Shown here in pieces: positions 45,589 through 53,641 of a stretch of 64,000 nt of DNA; positions within the stretch are counted from its first letter, which is position 1; each line of letters opens with the position of its first letter. A program made the position numbers and the translations under genes. This stretch comes from an uncultured Lachnospiraceae bacterium (GTDB lineage: Bacteria; Bacillota; Clostridia; Lachnospirales; Lachnospiraceae). Location: the NCBI GenBank assembly GCA_910578845.1, contig CAJTSL010000015.1, positions 1-64,000 of the forward strand. The letters run 5' to 3'. The notes below the pieces were generated by a model. The model was not told the origin of the DNA. It saw only the letters and a program-made list of their open reading frames with translations, and ran no database searches.

Positions 45589-46260
45589 TTACGCAAAGCA
45601 GATCGTACTAAAGTCAATCATATCTCCCAAAGTACATCCGCTTCCTTTTTCTTCGTGATTCGTCAGATTCTTTACCACGGACAACAAGCTGAAGAATTCT
45701 TCTTGATTTCTTGTGACCGTAAACAGATCCGCAGTATTTCTTGCATCGCACAAGGCATCATGCATATCCCCCATAAAATATTGTCCAATAGAATTTAATG
45801 CTTTTTCTATCGAAATTAGTTTATCTGCTTTCACAAGTTCACAATAGTCTTTCTGAAAGTCCACCCAATTCTCAAGAACTGCCCTGACTTCCTCTGTTCT
45901 ATGTGTATTTTTCAAACATATTTCCTTGGATACTTGTTCCAGGTCGTTTCCACTCCATGCATAGATTGTAAATTCATCATCAAGGGATTTGCACCATAGC
46001 GCAAATTGTGAAAACACATCGTTAAACTTTGGCGCACCAGCTAGCTTGCTCGGTGTAATCCCGGTAAGAACGGAAATTCTCTTATAAATTTCTCTCACAT
46101 ATTCCGGTTTCACATATTCTTTAAATGTTGTTATCTCCTTTAGCTCTTCATCCAACATCACGGCGCCAATCTCAATGATTTCCCTCGGACATATTTGCCG
46201 CTCCTCTTGATATTCTTTTGAAATCGGATGCATCTCAAAATCTACAAATATATGTTTCAT
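45589..46260 (-). CDS. DEDDh-family 3'-5' exonuclease
   Basis: A 223-residue nuclease of the ERI1/KapD-like exonuclease group. All DEDDh residues can be placed: FVDFEMHP (Asp, Glu), YAWSGNDLEQ (Asp) and HDALCDARNTADLF (His, Asp). The loop IYKRISVLTGITPSKLAGAP is typical of the exonuclease III domain. It would degrade single-stranded DNA or RNA. It has its own promoter carrying the island's shared box and is separated from the MYG1 gene by a terminator; the NERD gene follows in the same unit. Confidence 0.9.
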   Translation of the reverse strand: MKHIFVDFEMHPISKEYQEERQICPREIIEIGAVMLDEELKEITTFKEYVKPEYVREIYKRISVLTGITPSKLAGAPKFNDVFSQFALWCKSLDDEFTIYAWSGNDLEQVSKEICLKNTHRTEEVRAVLENWVDFQKDYCELVKADKLISIEKALNSIGQYFMGDMHDALCDARNTADLFTVTRNQEEFFSLLSVVKNLTNHEEKGSGCTLGDMIDFSTICFA

Positions 46261-46305
46261 AGTCTTCTCCCTTCCTCAAGGTATCTTCTTATTTCTTACA
46301 AGTAC

Positions 46306-46354
46306 ATCATAAAACATTGTTAAAGCTTCCTTTCCAAAAAAACCTGCAAAAAAA
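46306..46354 (-). promoter_or_regulatory. Promoter of the exonuclease–NERD unit with the shared box
   Basis: On the minus strand TTTTTTTGCAGGTTTTTTT is followed after 24 bases by TATGAT (46306–46311), about 45 bases before the exonuclease start. The -35 region has no consensus match. The same box and spacing occur upstream of the McrB-like and VWA genes. Confidence 0.68.
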
Positions 46355-46379
46355 TAGACCAGTGATTTCTCACTGATCT
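46348..46379 (-). terminator. Terminator after the MYG1-like gene
   Basis: On the minus strand AGATCAGTGA/TCACTGGTCT form a stem with a GAAA loop followed by ATTTTTTT. It ends the McrB-like–DUF2357–MYG1 transcript. Its T-run is also the first T-tract of the shared box. Confidence 0.78.
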
Positions 46380-46405
46380 GTTTCTATTGCGCTTCTGGCA
46401 ATATC

Positions 46406-47233
46406 CTAGTTTTGTGGGACAACGATTAATTTGCAAATACATATCGCTTGTTCTTCTGTATCGGTATTCATCAAGTATCCTCCCGGATGACAGAAATTTA
46501 CGCCGGGGATTCCAATTATATTTTCCAGCTCTTCTCTATTCTTCCCACGCCAATGGGCAGGAAACGGAAGTTTACATTCTTGGCTTCCTATCTCAATCGG
46601 TACCGCTTGTATATTATATCCTCCTCTGGCAGATGGGTATACTACATATTTGGCTTTGGATGGAATCAATATACCTTTCCACGGCACACCAACATCCAAA
46701 ACAACGGTATCATCTTCCATCTTTGATAATGCTTCTCCTACGATCGCTTTAGCATTTTCACAGCTCCTCATACTGGCAATCTCATTTTGCAAGATAAATG
46801 TGGCGACATCTACAGCTTTAAAAAAACAGGCATCAGATTCCAGTCCACTGTCCCATGTAGGATTTGCTTGCGTGATAACCCTAGCCAACTGGTTATTGCC
46901 TCCCATATTATCCTGGATATCCAACGGTTGTATAAAACTCTCGTCAAAAGCTTCAGCCGCACTTTTACTCACCAGCTCTGCGCCATATTCTTTCCATAAC
47001 AGCCCGAAAGAAGCATATGGCACACCATTATCCCTTGCCAATAAATTCTCATTGTGATGATCATATTCTCCGCCACACAAATCAAAAACCAATCCATCAT
47101 AGCCTTCCGGCACTTTGTTTCTCCGGATAATTGTGATGTCCGGTTTTAGAATTCTTAATAATGCAGCGGAAAATACATCATCTGCGTGAAATCTTCCCGC
47201 ATGTGTCATCGCTTCATTTGGTAGATTCTTCAT
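46406..47233 (-). CDS. MYG1-family metal-dependent hydrolase (putative exonuclease)
   Basis: A 275-residue UPF0160/MYG1 protein. THAGRFHADDVFSAALL holds the HxDD metal motif and LCGGEYDHHNE the DHH-like motif. Eukaryotic MYG1 is a 3'-5' RNA exonuclease coordinating nuclear and mitochondrial RNA, so a nuclease or phosphodiesterase role is plausible here. Its ATG directly follows the stop of the DUF2357-like gene, so it is translationally coupled to it and belongs to the defence island. MYG1 homologues also occur outside defence loci, so its role here is inferred. Confidence 0.88.
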   Translation of the reverse strand: MKNLPNEAMTHAGRFHADDVFSAALLRILKPDITIIRRNKVPEGYDGLVFDLCGGEYDHHNENLLARDNGVPYASFGLLWKEYGAELVSKSAAEAFDESFIQPLDIQDNMGGNNQLARVITQANPTWDSGLESDACFFKAVDVATFILQNEIASMRSCENAKAIVGEALSKMEDDTVVLDVGVPWKGILIPSKAKYVVYPSARGGYNIQAVPIEIGSQECKLPFPAHWRGKNREELENIIGIPGVNFCHPGGYLMNTDTEEQAICICKLIVVPQN

Positions 47234-50200
47234 TTAATTGTCCTCTTCTTCATCGACGCCGACTACTTCAATTGATGCAGCTCGCTTATCACCATTTAAG
47301 TATAAATCCAGAGCATATGTTAAATCACTCATTTTTGATAAGCTTTCTGGTTTTTCTACAGCCAGCTTGAATCTTACACTGGAATTAGGGTGTTTCATAT
47401 ATTTATCTAACAGCCTTATGGTATTAGATGTACGTTTTGCTTCTTTACTGCCAACTGCCAATATTGTAAATCCACTTGTTTTTTCAGGATCTCGCAGTCT
47501 CAATACCGCTAATATTGCTTCTAGATATCCTAAATATCTCTTTTTATCTTGCATTTTTACTTCAAACTTCTCACCGAAGCGTTCACATCTTGCTAACATT
47601 CTTTTAAGCCCTTGTAGGATAAACTTGACCATTTCATTCATAAACGCTTCGTCAACATTGTAAAATGCATAGATAAGATCTGAATCAAAACAACACATCT
47701 TTCCCAGTTCTTTAACCAAAATATCCATTTTAACACGATAAGCGTCTTCATCAACTGCACTGCGCACTTCATTGATCAATACTTTGATCGCGGATTCGTT
47801 TTCACTATTTTTGAGTAACATATCCATCATTGACTTCATTCGCCATTTTTCATTAAATTTATCATAATCTGCAACGAAAAACTTTTGGATGAGGTCTGGT
47901 GTATATTTCCCGATCGAAAACATAACCTGCATACAGTCTCCCATAAAGAAAGATAAGTCTCTGCCTTCATTATCTTGAAAGAAGCCTTCGGGAATATCTT
48001 TCATTTTAAGTATCCCGGCAATTTGCCCTAAGTATTGATATAACTTAGTATGGATAAACCAACTAACAAATTCTTTCGCTTCCGGCAATTCACTAAGCAC
48101 GATATTACGGATTCGAAATATATTCTGACTAAGGAACCGGTCAGTCATTGCAATCTGATGTGACTTATCCTGATGCCCTACATAACATACCATATGCCTT
48201 TTAATATTGCTTTCGATTTTAACCAAGCTATCTCGTGTAACCGCAATTTCTACGAGAACATTCTCATCCGGCTGTAAATTGGTTTTCGGCGGCCAAATAT
48301 TCACAGATTTATTTTCTCTCTTCACATTCGCCCACTCCACAATAATTTCGTCGAATGCCTTTTCGTTAGGATTCTCCGGCCTTAAAGTTAACTCATAACT
48401 GTTATCAAAACCATATTTATACTTTACAGACAGTTTCACAATAACATCATGATCCAAAGGAAAGCTCTTGTCTGTAATGTATGCTTCTATTAATGCCGAG
48501 GTCCTGCCAAGATCCTTCTTTTTCAAAGGAAACCTGAACTCCTTTTCATATGCTTTTAATACAAGGCGTTCTTCCACTACATGATTGTTCTCCTCTCCCA
48601 TTACATCAAAAGAGATATCAGTACCGACAAGTTCTAATTGCGCATAATTTCCATCCTTAATCACTTCCAAACTAAGTTCCGGAAGATACTCTGTCCAAGT
48701 CGGCTTATGCTTTCTTAACCGATCATGGAAAACATAGGCTCCTTGGTTGATATGCTCATTCACACTACAATAAATGCCCTTAAATGACGCCTTAAATGAT
48801 TCATGCGTATCCATTATGATAGATTTCACTTCTTCCACTGACACAAAATCCATAATAACATCATTTAGAATATTCACATACTGAACGGGAGACTCTCTCG
48901 GCAATAGATACTTTATTTCATTCCAAAATTTTCCGAAAGCGCTCAGCCATTTGTTTTTACTTTTTCGTACAATGAATTTATCATATTCGACTCTGAACAC
49001 ATTTACAGTATCATTTTCTACAGATGTGTAATTATGTCCTATGCCCTCTTTTAATACACTGCGAACAGTGCCGGATTTTACTAAGCCATCAAGTTCCTGC
49101 TCCCCGATTGTATAGCCCACCTTATTGGCATACGTTTTAGCATAATATTTTAAAAACGCATACTCTGTAATATATTCCCCGCTCTCCTTTTCCGGAAATG
49201 GCGGATAGTGATTGCATACATAGCCTTGTACTCGCTTCTCATCTTTTATCGTGAGCAAACCGGCACTCGCCACTTCTCCCAACAAATCTATTGACACAAA
49301 TACATCCGTTGGCTGAAATACATTCTTCTCCGTGCCTAAAATCTCCGTTAGCGCCGCCACGCTTCTCCATACAGGAAAGCTTCTTGGAAACCATGCTTTC
49401 ACGCATTGTTTTAATTTTTTCTGTGAAAACTCTTCCAATGCATCCGGGACTGTATAGATAAAATAGTCATCATATGTAAGCTTTACCCGATTCCTTATTT
49501 TCCCCAGTGATCGCATGAGCGCTTCTGTACGAAGTTTATCTCCTACTGCATCAGAAACATAAATTAATTCTTTTGCTCCGGGGTAAACACAATGATCCCT
49601 TACTTCATAAACCGTAGTCGCATTATTGTCTTCATATACAACTGCAACACTTGAAACATTTTCCAATGCTTCTTCATTTACTGTTGTATATGCACCATTT
49701 GCCAGTACATCATACACACAAGTACCAATCTGGGAAACTTCTACATGATCAGTATATGTCAAGCTATGTCCCAAATACGCTTCTATTTGATCTAAGCACC
49801 AGTTTACGACATAGTTGATGCCGCTCACATCAGCCCAAATCTTTAATTCTTCCAATTTGCGGCCTATCCTAACATCTATATTGACCGGGTAGCCTCTCTT
49901 CTCCATCAAGTCACACGTACAATCCCCGGCAAAGGACAATTGATACTCGTCAATTCCTCCCGTTCCGTTTTTACTAAGCCCCGTAGGCCTCATGTAAATC
50001 ATTTGCTTATCCAGTGATAATGAGATATGGAGCGGACTGTCTTTATCATAATCTACTATGCATTCAAATAATTGCTCATCCTCTTCCGAAAGGTCTATCC
50101 GTTCCTCAAAAATCTGAACCGAATCAAAGCTTGTAATATAAGCGCACAGAGAAACAAATACAGCTTTTACATACATAGATAGAGCAATATCCCAGAAATT

Positions 50201-50995
50201 CGAAATGTACTTATCATATTTACCCATTTCCAAATACGCTTTCCAAATAATGGAATAATTTTTATCGCCCAGCAGCACATTGTTCGCTACTGTATGATTA
50301 ACCGGCTTTACATCAGCAATATGCGAACTGTATAGCATCTTTTTGATTTTCAGCAATTTTCTTATCTCTGCCGAATCCGTATCGCCATACCCATTTTGGC
50401 CAATCCCATTGTTAATGCGGTCATTCACTCTTTTCAGCAACTGTTTATATAACATCATAGCGACTTGATTCTCTTTGATGTCATAAGTATATTCATTTAC
50501 TTGCGTAAGGATCTTGTTCTTGCCGGAGAGTTTTTCTTTAATCGTTTTGCCCGGTTGTTTGCCAAGCCAATCCATCGTTTTTCTACTCGTGTTCCGCAAT
50601 CTGTATGGCCTAACCATTTTATCGGCCTTAACTATACTATGACGCGGTGAACTGAACACTTGATAAAGCTGCTCGCCCGCATAATTGATTATTTCCATCA
50701 CATTATCATATGGTAAAGGTCTTGCATTCTGCTCATTTGCAGCATTCGTTAAAAAGCTTATTAAATCTTTTTCCGAACCGCATGTAGCGATTTCCGACCA
50801 GAACTCGTCAAGAACCGCGTTATTAACCGGGTCTCTTCTAACTGCTAAATTAAATATGGTCATAGCAGTTTGGCACATAATCCACCATGCCCCCTCATCC
50901 GAAGGTATCTCATTAGAAGCTGCTTTTTCCAGCAAGCCTGCTTCAATGAGTTTAGGCGGAAGTAGATTACTTCTATCTTTTCTGCTAAGCAACAA
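47234..50995 (-). CDS. Large DUF2357-like protein paired with the McrB-like ATPase
   Basis: A 1253-residue protein without a signal peptide. Near residues 125–200 it has RNTSRKTMDWLGKQPGKTI and VNEYTYDIKENQVAMMLYKQL, which resemble the DUF2357 pattern (R...KTI.WL, then YD.xEN). The middle looks beta-rich and the last third helical. I see no clear PD-(D/E)xK site. DUF2357 proteins often stand next to McrB-like ATPases in the place of McrC and may be the effector or a structural partner. The start is TTG with GGAGG seven bases upstream; no in-frame ATG fits. It lies 71 bases after the McrB-like gene. Confidence 0.72.
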   Translation of the reverse strand: MLLSRKDRSNLLPPKLIEAGLLEKAASNEIPSDEGAWWIMCQTAMTIFNLAVRRDPVNNAVLDEFWSEIATCGSEKDLISFLTNAANEQNARPLPYDNVMEIINYAGEQLYQVFSSPRHSIVKADKMVRPYRLRNTSRKTMDWLGKQPGKTIKEKLSGKNKILTQVNEYTYDIKENQVAMMLYKQLLKRVNDRINNGIGQNGYGDTDSAEIRKLLKIKKMLYSSHIADVKPVNHTVANNVLLGDKNYSIIWKAYLEMGKYDKYISNFWDIALSMYVKAVFVSLCAYITSFDSVQIFEERIDLSEEDEQLFECIVDYDKDSPLHISLSLDKQMIYMRPTGLSKNGTGGIDEYQLSFAGDCTCDLMEKRGYPVNIDVRIGRKLEELKIWADVSGINYVVNWCLDQIEAYLGHSLTYTDHVEVSQIGTCVYDVLANGAYTTVNEEALENVSSVAVVYEDNNATTVYEVRDHCVYPGAKELIYVSDAVGDKLRTEALMRSLGKIRNRVKLTYDDYFIYTVPDALEEFSQKKLKQCVKAWFPRSFPVWRSVAALTEILGTEKNVFQPTDVFVSIDLLGEVASAGLLTIKDEKRVQGYVCNHYPPFPEKESGEYITEYAFLKYYAKTYANKVGYTIGEQELDGLVKSGTVRSVLKEGIGHNYTSVENDTVNVFRVEYDKFIVRKSKNKWLSAFGKFWNEIKYLLPRESPVQYVNILNDVIMDFVSVEEVKSIIMDTHESFKASFKGIYCSVNEHINQGAYVFHDRLRKHKPTWTEYLPELSLEVIKDGNYAQLELVGTDISFDVMGEENNHVVEERLVLKAYEKEFRFPLKKKDLGRTSALIEAYITDKSFPLDHDVIVKLSVKYKYGFDNSYELTLRPENPNEKAFDEIIVEWANVKRENKSVNIWPPKTNLQPDENVLVEIAVTRDSLVKIESNIKRHMVCYVGHQDKSHQIAMTDRFLSQNIFRIRNIVLSELPEAKEFVSWFIHTKLYQYLGQIAGILKMKDIPEGFFQDNEGRDLSFFMGDCMQVMFSIGKYTPDLIQKFFVADYDKFNEKWRMKSMMDMLLKNSENESAIKVLINEVRSAVDEDAYRVKMDILVKELGKMCCFDSDLIYAFYNVDEAFMNEMVKFILQGLKRMLARCERFGEKFEVKMQDKKRYLGYLEAILAVLRLRDPEKTSGFTILAVGSKEAKRTSNTIRLLDKYMKHPNSSVRFKLAVEKPESLSKMSDLTYALDLYLNGDKRAASIEVVGVDEEEDN

Positions 50996-51066
50996 TGAAA
51001 TTCCTCCATTTCTATCTTCAAGGCACCAAACAATAACCAGTTTTGACGCCTCAAACAGTATTTTAG

Positions 51067-53427
51067 CTACGATTCTTCTTCAAGGTACGCTGCACTCTTC
51101 CATATAAAAGTATTATTTATATTATTGACTGCACTTTCAAAATCAGACAGCAGCCCATTGGCAATTCCATTATCACCAAATAAAACATTACGGATTCTTT
51201 CAATGCACTGTGCCTCTATGTCACCAGTCTTATCAATGCCACGCAGCTTGGGCATTACTTTATGTACTAAAGCTTCTTCAAATGCGCCTTCAAGCGCCTT
51301 GTCACATACAACCTTATCCTTCGGGTGTGCCTTAAACGCCTCAATGACCATGGGATGATTTGCCATATAATTCTCAACAGTCTGCCATACTCTATGCCCA
51401 AGTCCTCTATCGGCTTCGCGCATAGCCTCTTTCACTTCTTCCAGTCCCTTTTTGTACTTTTTAATCAATTCTACAAAATTAGGGTTCTCAATCACAGTGT
51501 CTTCCAGCCAACTATTCCATGTTTTTTTGCTCAGCATAGGCACCGGGTCATTATTATGGATCTTTTTCCTGCTTATAAACTCTTTTGGGCTTGGAAAGCT
51601 GATCAAGCTCCCCCGATCAAGAACCTTGTCCGATAACGACTTGGTCGTCTCGTCTTCGTTCATAGTCCCAACCCAAAGCACATTATCGTTCAATTCAAGC
51701 TGATACTTATCCATACCTGCGCCCAAATCAATTTCCACACAGACTTCATCATTCGTATTACGTCTTCTTTCGAGCTTGCTTAACATATCACTAAAGTACA
51801 ATTCCACATGTGCCAGATTCATTTCATCAAGCAATACTAAGAACATGGTATCCGATAGATTAGAATCTTTCGCAACTTCCTCCGGGCTTGTACTAAACTG
51901 GACCATAGCTCTAAGCAATGTCGTCGCATTAAATCTATTATCAACCGAATTAAAATATCCAAACAGTGCCTGCGGGCTATCCCAATCCGGCTGTACAGCC
52001 ATGGCCATAAAGTACAGCCCACCATATCTTGCATAATACTCCGGCAATATAGACTTGCCAGTACCACTTATGCCAGCTAAAACCGTAAGCGGTGACCAAT
52101 CAGCAGTTTTTAACGCTGTATGGAAAGAATACAGCAAACGCCTATTAAAATGAATATCAGAGTCAACACAATTCTCATAGATCCTCTCAAGCCACTCCAC
52201 TTCTGATATGTTCACCTCAGCGAGGGGACGTTTCTCTAATATTGGCTTCTTAATGGCATCCAGTCTGGCCGACAATTCTTTTGGCTGCTCATACAGGCTC
52301 TTAAAGCGGTTTACTTCCTCCCCATATTTTACAATTGTTGCCTCTAGCGCTTCCCGTCTTTTTTCGAGGTACTTGCAATTCTCCCTCTCAATTTCCAACT
52401 GATTTGTAGTCTTCATCCATTGCTGTTTCTCATTTTGTAAGTCGTAAAGCTCGCTTCTTGTTTCGTTTAACTGACGTTGCAGGGCATCATATGCGCTTGC
52501 TTTCGCTTTATACTCCAAAAACAGCTCCTGCTCCGGCAATTCTCCTTTTTCTTGTTTCAATTTCTGGACTTCAGCCTTTAGAGCATCTATCATCTTCAAT
52601 AGATCCTCTACTGAATTACCATCCGCTTCCCGTTCCAATTGCTCATATCGTGCCAATTGATCAGCATAAGCTTTTGCCTGTTTTTGATAATACGCAACAG
52701 ATTCCTTAGCGCTCTCCATTTCACTTCGGAACCGATCTACTTGCGTTTCTACCGCATCCTCAATGTAGCGTTGGTTTCCTTTTCTATCTTCCTCCAGCAT
52801 TCTAGCGTCAAAGCGTAATTCTTCCTCCCGCTCCTTTAGCCCGCGCAGCTTTTCTTCATATTCCATTTTCGTTTTCTGAATAGCTTTTTGAGCATCTTCC
52901 AAAGCCTTCTTCTGCTCTTCTATTAACGTCATTTCCTGGGCCGTCTTATCCTTGCCCAATTGTTTCATCTGTATTAATTCTGCCTCAATTTCTTTTTTAC
53001 GTGTTTCGTAATAAGACTTTGCTTCCGAATCTGCTAATGCCACCTTTTTTACCCTTAGCTGCGCTACTTCTTCTGAAAGCCTGATCTCAGCTTCAACTTT
53101 CTCTTGCTCTAGGTTCTGAATATCCGTTTGCACTTCCTCCAAGCGCTTCTTCAGGGTATCTAATGCCTTTCTGTTCTGGACGACAAACCCATTTTCTGCA
53201 TTGTTCTCACGTTCGATGAGCTGCCTTTCTTTGCTCATGAGCTCTGTCTCTTTTCGCCCAAGCGCCTTTTGGCGTTCTTCCATTTCTTTCTCTCTTACGG
53301 CAACAGCTTGCTCACGATTTGCAATTTCCTCCTGCTTCCTATAGATCTCTGCATCTTCAAGCCCAGAATCTTCAGTCAGTTCCTGCTTTATTTCTTCATC
53401 AATCATTTGGTTACTTCTTTTATTCAT
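51067..53427 (-). CDS. McrB-like AAA+ ATPase with long N-terminal coiled coil
   Basis: A 786-residue protein. Residues about 20–375 are a near-continuous coiled coil rich in Glu, Lys and Gln. The AAA module follows: Walker A LAGISGTGKS (about 450–459), MFLVLLDEMNLAHVE as Walker B and a VLWVGTMNEDETT sensor segment, with LSDKVLDRGSLISF after it. McrB itself has MNxADR for GTP; here the motif is MNEDETT, so nucleotide use may differ. Such ATPases drive type IV restriction-like systems together with McrC-type partners. GGAGG precedes the ATG. The 5' leader holds a palindromic repeat. Confidence 0.88.
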   Translation of the reverse strand: MNKRSNQMIDEEIKQELTEDSGLEDAEIYRKQEEIANREQAVAVREKEMEERQKALGRKETELMSKERQLIERENNAENGFVVQNRKALDTLKKRLEEVQTDIQNLEQEKVEAEIRLSEEVAQLRVKKVALADSEAKSYYETRKKEIEAELIQMKQLGKDKTAQEMTLIEEQKKALEDAQKAIQKTKMEYEEKLRGLKEREEELRFDARMLEEDRKGNQRYIEDAVETQVDRFRSEMESAKESVAYYQKQAKAYADQLARYEQLEREADGNSVEDLLKMIDALKAEVQKLKQEKGELPEQELFLEYKAKASAYDALQRQLNETRSELYDLQNEKQQWMKTTNQLEIERENCKYLEKRREALEATIVKYGEEVNRFKSLYEQPKELSARLDAIKKPILEKRPLAEVNISEVEWLERIYENCVDSDIHFNRRLLYSFHTALKTADWSPLTVLAGISGTGKSILPEYYARYGGLYFMAMAVQPDWDSPQALFGYFNSVDNRFNATTLLRAMVQFSTSPEEVAKDSNLSDTMFLVLLDEMNLAHVELYFSDMLSKLERRRNTNDEVCVEIDLGAGMDKYQLELNDNVLWVGTMNEDETTKSLSDKVLDRGSLISFPSPKEFISRKKIHNNDPVPMLSKKTWNSWLEDTVIENPNFVELIKKYKKGLEEVKEAMREADRGLGHRVWQTVENYMANHPMVIEAFKAHPKDKVVCDKALEGAFEEALVHKVMPKLRGIDKTGDIEAQCIERIRNVLFGDNGIANGLLSDFESAVNNINNTFIWKSAAYLEEES

Positions 53428-53441
53428 CTTAATCCTCCATT

Positions 53442-53580
53442 CCGAGAACGTTCACGTTCGAGGAACCGCAAGAGAAATCTGCGTATGCAGTTTCTCTTGT
53501 CGGCTCAAGGCCTATTTGTGACGTCCTCGGCACAAATAGCCGTGTGATAAAATCAGTTATCAAGCTGATTTTTCAACCTA
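53442..53580 (-). repeat. Dispersed palindromic repeat, copy B (in the McrB-like gene leader)
   Basis: Successive hairpins: GAACGT/ACGTTC, CAAGAGAAA/TTTCTCTTG (53469–53477, 53491–53499), TATTTGTG/CACAAATA (53513–53520, 53531–53538) and AAAATCAG/CTGATTTT (53549–53556, 53565–53572), ending TCAACCTATC. GCTCAAGGCCTAT and TGATTTTTCAACCTATC are shared with copy C. It lies between the predicted -10 and the start codon, so it should be transcribed as a structured 5' leader. Confidence 0.72.
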
Positions 53581-53596
53581 TCATCCTCTTGACTCT

Positions 53597-53640
53597 ATCA
53601 TACAGAAAAAACGGAATCCATATTTAAAAAAACCTGCAAA
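53597..53640 (-). promoter_or_regulatory. Promoter of the McrB-like–DUF2357–MYG1 unit with the shared box
   Basis: On the minus strand TTTGCAGGTTTTTTTAAAT is followed by TATGAT (53597–53602), with 23 bases between the T-run and the -10. The 19-base string is identical to that upstream of the VWA gene. It begins right at the stop of the HEPN-type gene. Confidence 0.7.
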
Positions 53641-53641
53641 T

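Noticed and set aside
46336..46350. The T-tract/GCAGG/T-tract box as a mere terminator tail
   Set aside because: At 46.3 kb one T-run does serve a terminator, but the other two copies have no stem in front, and all three keep the same distance to TATGAT.
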